Positions 23,724 to 30,915 of a stretch of 36,665 bases of DNA are shown piece after piece. The stretch is from NCBI GenBank assembly GCA_046049865.1, contig JBJOQO010000025.1, positions 1 to 36,665 of the forward strand, read 5' to 3'. The position numbers and the translations under genes were made by a program. A model generated the notes under the pieces. It made no database searches, was not told where the DNA came from, and saw only the letters and a program-made list of their open reading frames with translations. Numbering within the stretch: position 1 is the first letter of the stretch; every line of letters begins with the position of its first letter. This DNA is from JANPCX01 sp046049865 (GTDB lineage Bacteria > Pseudomonadota > Gammaproteobacteria > Burkholderiales > Burkholderiaceae_C).

Positions 23724-24668
23724 CTAATAGCTGTGCCCGCTTTTTCGCATCCAATCATCAGCATCGTCGCCCAAAGGGTCGCTCAATTCATGGCCACTCT
23801 CAGCCATTTGGTCTAGCGACACCGTGCGTCTTTCAGCTTCTCTTTGTGCCCGCGCATCGGCTGCGCCCCGCTTATCGGCAATCTCAAAAAGTGGCACCCA
23901 TCCAGTAGTCGCCACAAGGGGCTCAAATGGGTCTTTGCTAGTCCCAAAGTGATTCTCAAAAACTTTGCGCAGGCGTGACATTTTTGAACTATTTGCCCCA
24001 GATTTCGGAATCTTTGAGCCTTTGGCGAGCGCCAGCAAAACACCACATTCCCCGTTTGGTGTGCCTTTTCCTTTATCAATCAAGTCGAGTGCGGCCAGTG
24101 GGATGCGCCTCGTAATCCCGCGTGCTGACACCTCAAGCATATTGTTTGCGCCCAAGCCTGATTCGGATTTGTCCCCCACAAAGACCAAGTTCAGTTCGCT
24201 GGCGTTCAGGCTCTGCATGTCACGAAAAATTGAGGTTGAATCACCTCTGTTTTCCTCTGCGTGCCCGGCTGCGGACGCTGGTGCTGCAATCGGTAGTTTT
24301 GAACCAAAACGTAGTAAGGTGAGTTCGCCCGTTGCAATAGCTTTATCAAGCCATGCTCGCCACTCCCGGTGCGCGTCTGCACTAAGCAGCCAGCGGGAAG
24401 TGGTGGGCGCGTTTGCTGCGCGATGCGTGGATAGCGCCGTGTCGTTCGCCACAATTTCGAGTGCCTGCTCGGCCGTGATTGTTTTTGACACCTCACGCTC
24501 AATCGCGCACAGAAACGCCTCAACCTGCACAAACTCAAACTCTTCAATGCTCGGGCTAGATTTAATGCTCAGTTGCTTTGACTGCGCCCAAGCCAGCAGG
24601 TCGGCCACCTTCAGTAAGTGACTGGAATACTCGCGCTCAGACAGTTCGGCGTGAAATAGAACGGACAT
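23724..24668 (-). CDS. Hypothetical protein of the integrated element
   Basis: A 314-residue protein that I do not recognise. The ATG at 24668 follows GGAGGGGG and is preferred over 24686. The N-terminal part (SEREYSSHLLKVADLLAWAQSK) is helical, the middle is polar, and the conserved-looking C-terminal part contains LRKVFENHFG, KDPFEPLVATTGWVPLFEI and ADKRGAADARAQREAERRTV. There is no signal peptide or membrane segment. The position between the toxin-antitoxin genes and the regulator suggests an element-specific regulatory or maintenance role, which is inference only. Confidence 0.65.
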   Translation of the reverse strand: MSVLFHAELSEREYSSHLLKVADLLAWAQSKQLSIKSSPSIEEFEFVQVEAFLCAIEREVSKTITAEQALEIVANDTALSTHRAANAPTTSRWLLSADAHREWRAWLDKAIATGELTLLRFGSKLPIAAPASAAGHAEENRGDSTSIFRDMQSLNASELNLVFVGDKSESGLGANNMLEVSARGITRRIPLAALDLIDKGKGTPNGECGVLLALAKGSKIPKSGANSSKMSRLRKVFENHFGTSKDPFEPLVATTGWVPLFEIADKRGAADARAQREAERRTVSLDQMAESGHELSDPLGDDADDWMRKSGHSY

Positions 24669-24696
24669 AGCACCCCCTCCGTGCATCCCTGAACAG

Positions 24697-24755
24697 TTGC
24701 CCCAGCAGGCGGGCAGGGAAACCCGCTTTTCGGTTCGCGGGCCTAGCTGGGGCGA
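24697..24755. repeat. Large stem-loop between two element genes
   Basis: An outer stem TTGCCCCAGC (24697-24706) pairs with GCTGGGGCGA (24746-24755), with one G-T pair, and encloses a second CCCGC/GCGGG stem. It lies just after the lone antitoxin gene and may be a terminator or a structured leader for the next gene; no T-run follows. Confidence 0.5.
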
Positions 24756-24761
24756 ATGGGT

Positions 24762-25058
24762 TTAGGCCATCACGGGCGCAGCCATGCGCTTGATGCGTTT
24801 GCGGTCTTTGGCGGTTTGCCTTGCTGTCCACAAGTCGCGCTGGGTTTGCAGGGCCAGCCAGTGGCCGGGGGTGGTGCCCAGGGCTTCGGCAAGTCGCAAA
24901 TCCATGTCTGCCGACACTGCGGCGTGGCCGTGCATCACACGAGACAGCATGACGCGGCTGATACCGATGTGCGCGGCAAAGGCGGTCACGCTCACGCCCA
25001 GGTCTTCAAGCCAGCCTGACAGCAATTCGCCGGGGTGGGCGGGGTTGTGCATGTTCAT
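24762..25058 (-). CDS. higA: HigA-type antitoxin, without adjacent cognate toxin
   Basis: A 98-residue Xre-type protein of the HigA (VapI) group: HPGELLSGWLEDLGVSVTAFAAHIG, then SRVMLSRVMHGHAAVSADMDLRLAEALGT, which covers the full helix-turn-helix, and PGHWLALQTQRDLW near the end. HigA normally follows a HigB toxin gene of about 90 codons, but none is found next to it; the gene upstream is the antitoxin of a different pair. It could be a solitary regulator or the remains of a second toxin-antitoxin module. Confidence 0.85.
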   Translation of the reverse strand: MNMHNPAHPGELLSGWLEDLGVSVTAFAAHIGISRVMLSRVMHGHAAVSADMDLRLAEALGTTPGHWLALQTQRDLWTARQTAKDRKRIKRMAAPVMA

Positions 25059-25091
25059 AATTTGACGCTGTGTCTCGTGGCTGTTCTCAAT

Positions 25092-25424
25092 TCAAGCGTG
25101 TGCACCGTCTTGCCGTGTCACGGCCAAATGCAAACCTGCTGCACCCAACACGGCCAGCAGTGTTTTGATGGTGGGGTTGCCTTTAGGGCCCAGGGCACGG
25201 TAGAGGCTTTCGCGTGGAATGCCCGCACGTTCGGCTACGGCGGCCATGCCTTGGGCTTCGGCCACATGGCGCAGCGCGGCCAACAAGGCCGCTTGTCCGC
25301 CCGGTTCTTCGGCTTCATCCAGTGCAGCGGCCAAATACTCGTTGGCAAAGTCTGGGTCTGCCTTGAGCAACTCCACCACGGCGGCATCGTGGGGGCGGCT
25401 TGCTGGGGGTTTGGTTTTTTTCAT
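25092..25424 (-). CDS. Antitoxin of the addiction-module antidote (HTH) family
   Basis: A 110-residue helix-turn-helix antitoxin: YLAAALDEAEEPGGQAALLAALRHVAEAQG, then MAAVAERAGIPRESLYRALGPKGNPTIKTLLAVLGAAGL, the complete Xre-like domain of this family. The first residues (MKKTKPPAS) are disordered. The ATG overlaps the toxin stop by 4 bp, the standard coupling of toxin-first operons. It neutralises the toxin and represses the operon, probably through the imperfect palindrome over the -10 box. Confidence 0.9.
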   Translation of the reverse strand: MKKTKPPASRPHDAAVVELLKADPDFANEYLAAALDEAEEPGGQAALLAALRHVAEAQGMAAVAERAGIPRESLYRALGPKGNPTIKTLLAVLGAAGLHLAVTRQDGAHA

Positions 25425-25750
25425 GTCGATTTCCTTCGCTGTTGCCAGTCTTGCCAGCGCGTGATGGCGGTGGTGATATCGGCTTGCTGTGTTCGTTTAT
25501 CACCACCGGCCAACAGCAACACCAGCCGCTTTCCTGCTTGGGCGTAATACACCCGGTAGCCGGGGCCCCAATCAATGCGCAGTTCCCATACGCCTTCTCC
25601 AATGGGTTTGCAGTCCCCGAAATTGCCTGCGGCCATGCGGTTGACTCGCACCAACACGCGGGCCCGTGCTTGTCGGTCTGCCAATTGACCCAGCCACTGT
25701 GCATAAGGGTCTTGCCCACCTGGGCTGAGGTAGTCGAGAACTTCAAACAT
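25421..25750 (-). CDS. RelE/ParE-superfamily toxin (HigB-like, addiction-module killer)
   Basis: A 109-residue toxin: DPYAQWLGQLADRQARARVLVRVNRM, GNFGDCKPIGEGVWELRIDWGPGYRVYYAQAGKRLVLLLAGGDKRTQ are the typical landmarks of the phage-derived Gp49-like/RelE branch, which cleaves mRNA on the ribosome. Residues matching the active surface (Arg/Lys-rich strand RIDWGPGYRVYY and K-R-T-Q) are present. The toxin gene precedes the antitoxin gene. Its promoter lies over the integrase stop codon and leaves almost no leader. Confidence 0.9.
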   Translation of the reverse strand: MFEVLDYLSPGGQDPYAQWLGQLADRQARARVLVRVNRMAAGNFGDCKPIGEGVWELRIDWGPGYRVYYAQAGKRLVLLLAGGDKRTQQADITTAITRWQDWQQRRKST

Positions 25751-25755
25751 CGGTT

Positions 25756-25789
25756 TGTGAAATATACGTTACAGGAAGGAATAGGTCAA
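25756..25789 (-). promoter_or_regulatory. Promoter and operator of the toxin-antitoxin operon
   Basis: On the minus strand TTGACC (25789-25784) and TATATT (25766-25761) are 17 bp apart, close to the sigma-70 consensus. The -10 box lies in an imperfect 18-bp palindrome (25756-25773), the likely antitoxin site. The -35 box covers the integrase stop codon, and only 10 bases separate the -10 box from the toxin ATG. Confidence 0.7.
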
Positions 25790-27168
25790 TTCTTCTTGGC
25801 GTGCGTCACCACATGCAGCGCACCCGGCACAACTTTCGGGTCAAACGTCACACGGGCTTGCTCCAACATCCAGGCTTCAATGCGTTCATGGTGAAGGCGC
25901 AGCAATTCAAGCGGGCGCACTTTGTAGTGCTTCTCTGCGGTGGCGCTGGGTTTGTGCCCTTGGATTTGGGCCACCACTCCGGCGGGTATTTCCAGCCACT
26001 CGGTGAGGCTGGCGAATGAACGGCGCAGGCCGTGCAGGGTGAGGCCCTCCAGGCCAGCGGCTTGGCAGGCGCGGGTGTGCGGGGTGTTGGGTTCTGTGAG
26101 GCAGCCGCTGGCGCTGGTGGGGCTGGAGAACACCCATTCGTTGCGGCGGGGCAGGGTCGCCATCAGGTGCAGCATGTAGGGCGTGGCGGGTATCTCGCGG
26201 GTGCCTTCCACTTTGTCGCGGATGCTGATGCCCTTCCACTGGGTGTTCACGTCTTCCCAGCGAAGGGCCAGCACTTCACCGGGGCGGGCACCCGTCAGCA
26301 ACATGAACTGCAGGCAGGCGGCAATGACGGGGTTTTGAATTTGCTGAACGGCTGCAAACCAGGCGGCCAGTTGCTCACGCTGCAACACGTCGGCCTTGGT
26401 GCCGGGTTTGCCCAGGGCTTCGCGGGCTTTCTTGGTTTTGGCGGGGTTCTTGGATTGCAGCAATGTCGCGTAGGCGGGTTGCTCGCTGCACCAGGTGAGA
26501 AACACGGTCAGCAGTCGCCATGCCAAGCGGGCGGATGATGGGCGCGTTTGGCCTTCGCGTGCTGCCCAGGCTTCAACGGTTGCGGCGTCCAGGTCTTTCA
26601 AGGCCAGGGGCATCAAGGCGGCCAGTGGGCCGGGTTGGGTGAGTTTTTTCCCACCACCACGGCGGCCCGATGGCAGGCCTCCGGGTTTGGCTTTGTCGAG
26701 GTGGTCGCGGTAGTGCAACTCGCCCCAAAAAGGGCGGCGCTGTGTGAGGTAGTCGGCCCAGGCATCGGCCACGGTGAGGGCGGCTTGTTGCTGCGCGGTG
26801 CGTTGGGCAACGGCGGCCGCTTTGTTGGCGGCTTGCGCGGCTTGTTGCTGGCGCTCCAACTCTCGGGGGTCGGTGCCGCTGTCGAGCATCACGGCCAGAC
26901 GGCGGGCTTCGGTGCGGGCTTGTTCAATGCTCCAGGTGCGAACGTCACCCACGGTGCGGCGGATGGTCTGCCGGTTCAGTTTGGCCTCAAACACAAAAGA
27001 CTTGGCCCCCGTGTTGGTGACGCGCACCCGCAGGCCGGGCACTTCGCTATCCCTGAGAAACGCTTGGGCTTTTTGGTCGGTGGGGCAGGTTAGCCGTTCA
27101 ATGACGCCAGCCGTCAAATTGACCCGCTCGGTGAGGTCGAGGGCTTCGTTTTTCTTGGGTCGGGCCAT
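25786..27168 (-). CDS. int: Tyrosine-recombinase integrase of the tRNA-His element
   Basis: A 460-residue P4-type integrase. The N-terminal arm-binding domain is about 40-100 (GLRVRVTNTGAKSFVFEAK, TVGDVRTWSIEQAR, ARRLAVMLDSGTDP), followed by an Ala/Gln-rich linker, the core-binding domain and the catalytic domain with Arg in LLTGARPGEVLALRWED, His-x-x-Arg in LHGLRRSFASL, the second His in IQGHKPSATAEKH and Tyr in KHYKVRPLELL. The ATG at 27168 gives MARPKKNEALDLTERV; the frame upstream to 27252 crosses the candidate arm sites and is probably not coding. The gene is next to attR, as expected. Confidence 0.95.
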   Translation of the reverse strand: MARPKKNEALDLTERVNLTAGVIERLTCPTDQKAQAFLRDSEVPGLRVRVTNTGAKSFVFEAKLNRQTIRRTVGDVRTWSIEQARTEARRLAVMLDSGTDPRELERQQQAAQAANKAAAVAQRTAQQQAALTVADAWADYLTQRRPFWGELHYRDHLDKAKPGGLPSGRRGGGKKLTQPGPLAALMPLALKDLDAATVEAWAAREGQTRPSSARLAWRLLTVFLTWCSEQPAYATLLQSKNPAKTKKAREALGKPGTKADVLQREQLAAWFAAVQQIQNPVIAACLQFMLLTGARPGEVLALRWEDVNTQWKGISIRDKVEGTREIPATPYMLHLMATLPRRNEWVFSSPTSASGCLTEPNTPHTRACQAAGLEGLTLHGLRRSFASLTEWLEIPAGVVAQIQGHKPSATAEKHYKVRPLELLRLHHERIEAWMLEQARVTFDPKVVPGALHVVTHAKKN

Positions 27169-27189
27169 GCGCTGATTCCTCGCTGACGG

Positions 27190-27225
27190 GCTACACCAAA
27201 AATCCGTGTAGCCACTGTGTAGCCA
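27190..27225. repeat. Candidate integrase arm-type sites, right end
   Basis: Two direct GTGTAGCC copies (the 23-bp repeat at 27203-27225 shared with 19836-19858) and one inverted copy GGCTACAC at 27190-27197 lie between the integrase start and attR. They are probably arm sites that may also regulate int. Confidence 0.6.
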
Positions 27226-27248
27226 CTTTTCCACTATTTTGGTGAATA

Positions 27249-27332
27249 TCAATCAACACATGGGCTGGTTTTTTGTCCAGTGACATTCGCCTAAGATGTT
27301 GATTTATATTGATTCTACATTGTCAATCAACA
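27249..27332. repeat. AATCAACA repeats between integrase and attR
   Basis: TCAATCAACA occurs at 27249-27258 and 27323-27332, and the inverse TGTTGATT at 27297-27304, in AT-rich DNA next to attR. They may be sites for excisionase, IHF or integrase. No gene is visible in 27169-27351. Confidence 0.5.
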
Positions 27333-27351
27333 AAGGCAAATGCAAAAAAGT

Positions 27352-27404
27352 CAGGATTGTGATTCCTGTTGTCGTGGGTTCGAGCCCCATCAGCCACCCC
27401 AAGT
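27352..27404 (+). repeat. attR core (53-bp direct repeat, copy 2)
   Basis: Perfect copy of 19732-19784. It holds only the 3' part of tRNA-His, with no D-arm or promoter, so it is a displaced fragment and not a working tRNA. Confidence 0.95.
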
Positions 27405-27417
27405 TGAAAAACGCAAC

Positions 27418-27433
27418 CGGCCCTCAAGGGCCG
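27418..27433 (+). terminator. Original terminator of tRNA-His, displaced by the element
   Basis: CGGCCC-TCAA-GGGCCG followed by TTTGTC, 14 bp after the attR core. It would lie directly behind the tRNA if the element were excised. Confidence 0.65.
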
Positions 27434-27704
27434 TTTGTCATTTGAACCTAGATTCGGCAGTTGGACACGCCCGAGTGGGCTGTGCTGCGGTGCGTTGGCA
27501 AGGCGTGACGACGCTGCGGGCTCGAGCCCGCGAGGAGAAGCAACGCCGCCAGCGTGCCGCAGTACAGTTCAATCGGGTGTGTAGCGCTTTCACCGCAGCG
27601 GTGAACATGGTCGTTGGCAGAAATATCAGCATTCATGCGGTGTTGCCAGCGGATGCAAGCGGTCAACTGCTGAATCCAGGTTAAAGCAGGCGCAGCCGAT
27701 GCGT
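27434..27704. other. Non-coding stretch beside attR with two palindromes
   Basis: No convincing gene is present in these 271 bp; open frames here lack ribosome binding sites and family resemblance. Two strong palindromes are visible: GCGGGCTCGAGCCCGC at 27516-27531 and TTCACCGC-A-GCGGTGAA at 27589-27605. The stretch lies between the displaced tRNA end and the stop codon of the histidine kinase. Confidence 0.5.
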
Positions 27705-29954
27705 TCATCCAGCGCCGAAGTTCTCCACCAGTACCTCGCAGCAAATTCCGCCAGTGGCTAGCGCTCGCCACTGCACGCTGCCCCCGAGTTGTTTGACTCG
27801 TTTTCGGACCCCGCCCAAGCCCAGGCCATGCGACCAGGCTTGCGGGTTGGTTCCCGTGCCGTCGTCCGCCACCAGAATGTGCAGTCGATTCTGCTGCAAT
27901 TGAATGTGGATGGTGACGGTCCGCGCGTTGGCGTGAGACATCACATTGCTCACCAACTCACGAAGAACCCGGGTCAGTGCTGACCATTGCACGACCGACA
28001 GCAATACATCCTCGTCTGCGTTCAATTCCCAGCGCAGATGCAGGTCGGCAGCTGACAAACGCTGCGTGAGATCGGCTTTCCATTCGGCAGCGGCATGCGA
28101 CAGGCGTTGATTCGCCACGGCCAAGCCGCGGGTCAGCGTTTTGAGGTCTTGCAGCGTGTGCCGCACATAGGCCTCCATCTCGGGTGTGCTGGACTGGTAC
28201 ATCAGGGTCAACAAGCGTGCACCGATGTCGTCATGCAGGTCTTGCGCGAGTCGCATCCGTTCTTCGCTGCGGCCTTGTTCCACTGCTCTGTCAAATGCCA
28301 CCGCGCGCCGCAACTGGTCAACAATGCGTTCCGCCAACACGGCGTCGTCGCTGTGAAACAGGCGCTGGCCTTGTTGTGCGTAACGCATCACGATGGACAG
28401 CGGCGCATTTTGACCGGGCTGGCTCCAGCTCTGAATTGGGAGCAGCAATGTGGAGCCGCCATCGACAACTCGAGGGGCCAGCAGGGCTTTGTCAGAGGCG
28501 CTGATCTGCAAGGGGTTGAACAGGTCACGCAGGAGTCGCACGATCATGTCAGCACTGCGTTCTGGGTGTGCCTCAATCGCACGAGCACTTCGGTACAGCT
28601 GTTCGAACATCCGCTCGGTGGTGTGCAGGCGTTGCCCGCGCACGCGGTCGATGAGCCACTGCCGGGTCCCGGCATAAACAGCCAGAGACAAGAACAATGC
28701 CAGCGTCAGTGATGTGAACTGACTCAAAGACAGCAAGCTGACAAAACCCAAATCGAGCAGTGTGGCGATGCTGCTGACACCCGCCAACAACATGAATTCG
28801 CGCAGCATTTGTTGAGACCGCGCGACAAAAGGCATGACCAGCAGCAGGCAAGAGAAGAACACGCCCCACACCACCGCTGATGTCGGGATCAACTTGATTT
28901 GCAGTGCCGCCACATTTTCACCCATGGTGGCCAAAACGATCAGCGCTACCAATCCCACCAAACCCGCGAAAGTGAAGCGCTGAATGACCAAGGTATAGGG
29001 GTGTGCGAGTAAGCGATAGGAATCGCGCTGCACCCACAGTGATAACGCTGCCGCCAACACCAACGCGGCGTGCACCCACCACCATGTGACTGTGTGCTCG
29101 TGCAGCAGGATCAGAGCAACCAGAAACCCAGCGATTAGCCAAGCGCCAGTGACCCAAGCGTTTGCACTGGGCAAGCGCTTTGGATGAACGCAGCTGGCGT
29201 GAACCATGGCGGCTGCCGTTAACAAGTCCAGCACCATAGGCAGTGGCACCTGCAGCGCGAGCCACATACGGGGCAAGCCTAGCGGGGGCTGCGACGCAAC
29301 GCCCACGAACACCAAGTTGACCGCCTGGCACCCCGCCATCAGGGCATACAGGGCATTGCCCCGATTGGGTTGGGCTAAACACAGCACGGCCGCAACCAAG
29401 TACAGCAACAAAGCAAGTGCGGACAGCAGCCACAACACCGATGGCAAAGACAGCAGACCGCGCGCGTGGGGCGCTACTTGGACGACCTCGCCACTGTCAA
29501 AAACAAGCTCGACCGCGGGTTGGGCCAAGAGGGCTGTCAATGACTGTGCTTGTGCAGTCGCTTGTGCACGCGCGTCTTCACTCGGTGTCCAGCGCGCGGA
29601 TCGCAATACGGGTGCCAAGCTGATCAGCTGGTTGTCACCAATGGCCTTCAACCCTTGAAGCGTTTGCCCCACACGTGGTTTCAGTAACGCGCTGTCGTTC
29701 GCTCCGATGAGCAGCAGTTGGCCCGTGGTGCTTGCGTTCCATAGCCCTGGAATGGTGGGGGATGCCGACAGCCAACGCAGGGTCACAAACAAGGCGAAAC
29801 AACCGATCAAGGCCACCAATACCAAGATACGCATGCGCCACCCCATCCATCTGGATGGTGACTGCGACAAATCGGCTTGCATTGACTCGTCAGCGGACTT
29901 TTCTTCAACCCGCAGGTCGTGGGTGCTTTCCCGGGCCACTGCGGGCGCAGCCAT
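27705..29954 (-). CDS. Membrane sensor histidine kinase (NarX/HisKA_3 type)
   Basis: A 749-residue sensor kinase. One membrane helix near 42-62 is followed by a periplasmic region of about 110 residues, then seven or eight membrane helices (about 170-430) and the cytoplasmic kinase. The dimerisation/phospho-acceptor region is HisKA_3 (RMRLAQDLHDDIGARLLTL, His at about 574); the ATPase domain has RELVSNVMSHANA (N box), VADDGTG and GLGLGGVRKRVKQLGG (G boxes). The signal is unknown. It starts 3 bp after the response regulator stop, so the two form an operon in the order regulator-kinase. Its 3' end borders the integrated element. Confidence 0.92.
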   Translation of the reverse strand: MAAPAVARESTHDLRVEEKSADESMQADLSQSPSRWMGWRMRILVLVALIGCFALFVTLRWLSASPTIPGLWNASTTGQLLLIGANDSALLKPRVGQTLQGLKAIGDNQLISLAPVLRSARWTPSEDARAQATAQAQSLTALLAQPAVELVFDSGEVVQVAPHARGLLSLPSVLWLLSALALLLYLVAAVLCLAQPNRGNALYALMAGCQAVNLVFVGVASQPPLGLPRMWLALQVPLPMVLDLLTAAAMVHASCVHPKRLPSANAWVTGAWLIAGFLVALILLHEHTVTWWWVHAALVLAAALSLWVQRDSYRLLAHPYTLVIQRFTFAGLVGLVALIVLATMGENVAALQIKLIPTSAVVWGVFFSCLLLVMPFVARSQQMLREFMLLAGVSSIATLLDLGFVSLLSLSQFTSLTLALFLSLAVYAGTRQWLIDRVRGQRLHTTERMFEQLYRSARAIEAHPERSADMIVRLLRDLFNPLQISASDKALLAPRVVDGGSTLLLPIQSWSQPGQNAPLSIVMRYAQQGQRLFHSDDAVLAERIVDQLRRAVAFDRAVEQGRSEERMRLAQDLHDDIGARLLTLMYQSSTPEMEAYVRHTLQDLKTLTRGLAVANQRLSHAAAEWKADLTQRLSAADLHLRWELNADEDVLLSVVQWSALTRVLRELVSNVMSHANARTVTIHIQLQQNRLHILVADDGTGTNPQAWSHGLGLGGVRKRVKQLGGSVQWRALATGGICCEVLVENFGAG

Positions 29955-29957
29955 TTT

Positions 29958-30728
29958 TCAAACCAACCCCTGCTTGCTAGCCAGCACGGCGGCCTCGGCT
30001 CGGCTAGAGACGTTGAGTTTTTTGTAGATGGACTTGATGTGGTCGTTGACCGTGAACCATTTGATGCCGGTGAGGCTGGCGATCTCTTTGATCGTGAAAC
30101 CCTTGCTTAAATAGGTGAGCACTTCAGTTTCACGCGGGGTGAGTTTTTCGTGGTCTAGAGGCGCGCCGCGTCCCATGGGCATGGGACGGCTGCTGGAGAA
30201 CGCTGAAGGTGCTGCCGGTTTGGAGGGGTTTCCTTCAACGCTCGCGCCAGTTGTATTGCTGCGGAAATGTGTGAGCAGGCGCCTGGCAATGGCGGGCGAC
30301 AGGGGAGGTTGTCCACGCACGATTTTTTGCAACTCTTCGACAAGAACTTCGAAGCGGTCTTCCTTGAGCAAATAGCCGTCGGCCCCGCATTGCAGGGCAG
30401 GAAAGAGGTGGTCGTCGTCAGAGTAAAGCGTGGTGACGATTTTGGTCGCCGGATAACCTGCTAACTCGGCGAGTAACTCCATGCCGTTTCCGTCTGGCAG
30501 TTCTAAATCGACGAGTACCAACTTGAAGGGGCGACGCGCGGGATCAATGTGGCTTTCAGATGTTGTCGTCGGTTCCGCTGGTTGCGTGGCGGTCACGTGC
30601 TTGCGAGCGGACTCCAAATCACCAGCTTCAGAGATGACGATCTCATCGCTGAAGCTCTCGCGCACCACACGCCCCAGGAAGCTGCGTGCCACCGGGTTGT
30701 CTTCAACAATCAGGACCTTGATTTCCAT
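29958..30728 (-). CDS. NarL/LuxR-type response regulator
   Basis: A 256-residue two-domain regulator. The receiver has Glu9-Asp10, phospho-acceptor Asp74 in LVLVDLELPDG, and Lys122 in GYLLKED. A GerE/LuxR helix-turn-helix occupies the C-terminus (LTPRETEVLTYLSKGFTIKEIA, VNDHIKSIYKKLNV). A polar insertion of about 20 residues (TATQPAEPTTTSESHIDPAR) lies inside the receiver before the Asp74 strand, which is unusual. The ATG at 30728 (MEIKVLIVEDN) is preferred over the upstream start at 30770. It works with the kinase encoded 3 bp downstream. Target genes cannot be deduced. Confidence 0.92.
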   Translation of the reverse strand: MEIKVLIVEDNPVARSFLGRVVRESFSDEIVISEAGDLESARKHVTATQPAEPTTTSESHIDPARRPFKLVLVDLELPDGNGMELLAELAGYPATKIVTTLYSDDDHLFPALQCGADGYLLKEDRFEVLVEELQKIVRGQPPLSPAIARRLLTHFRSNTTGASVEGNPSKPAAPSAFSSSRPMPMGRGAPLDHEKLTPRETEVLTYLSKGFTIKEIASLTGIKWFTVNDHIKSIYKKLNVSSRAEAAVLASKQGLV

Positions 30729-30915
30729 ACCTGTTTTTCCAAGTTCGAAGTGAAGGCATGCCAGTGGCACCGCAGTCGTCGTCGAATGCTAGCAGGCTGC
30801 AACGAGGGCCTGAGCATGAAGTTAGGGGGGGAGCTGTAGCGGGCTGAAGGTTTGGCAGTGGATGGCCCCTTGCCGCGCGACGTTGCGAATGCGAGGGACT
30901 CTCTACAATGCTTTC

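Larger units (their letters stand above)
19732..27404. mobile_element. Integrated satellite-like element in tRNA-His (about 7.6 kb)
   Basis: The element is bounded by a perfect 53-bp direct repeat: attL at 19732-19784, covering the anticodon stem to the CCA end of tRNA-His, and attR at 27352-27404. The integrase gene lies next to attR. All genes except one run leftward: integrase, toxin, antitoxin, HigA-like antitoxin, an unknown protein, AlpA-like regulator, helix-turn-helix protein, primase, helicase, small protein. The remaining gene, HEPN-like, faces right beside attL. No capsid, terminase, relaxase or secretion genes are present. This content fits a P4/PICI-like phage satellite or an integrated plasmid. 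Confidence 0.9.

Noticed and set aside
27352..27404. Second tRNA-His gene
   Set aside because: Only the 3' part is present, without acceptor 5' strand, D-arm or promoter; it is the attR copy.
27340..27771. Open frames on both strands beside attR
   Set aside because: One runs through the tRNA fragment, the other overlaps the kinase gene; composition is explained by GC bias.
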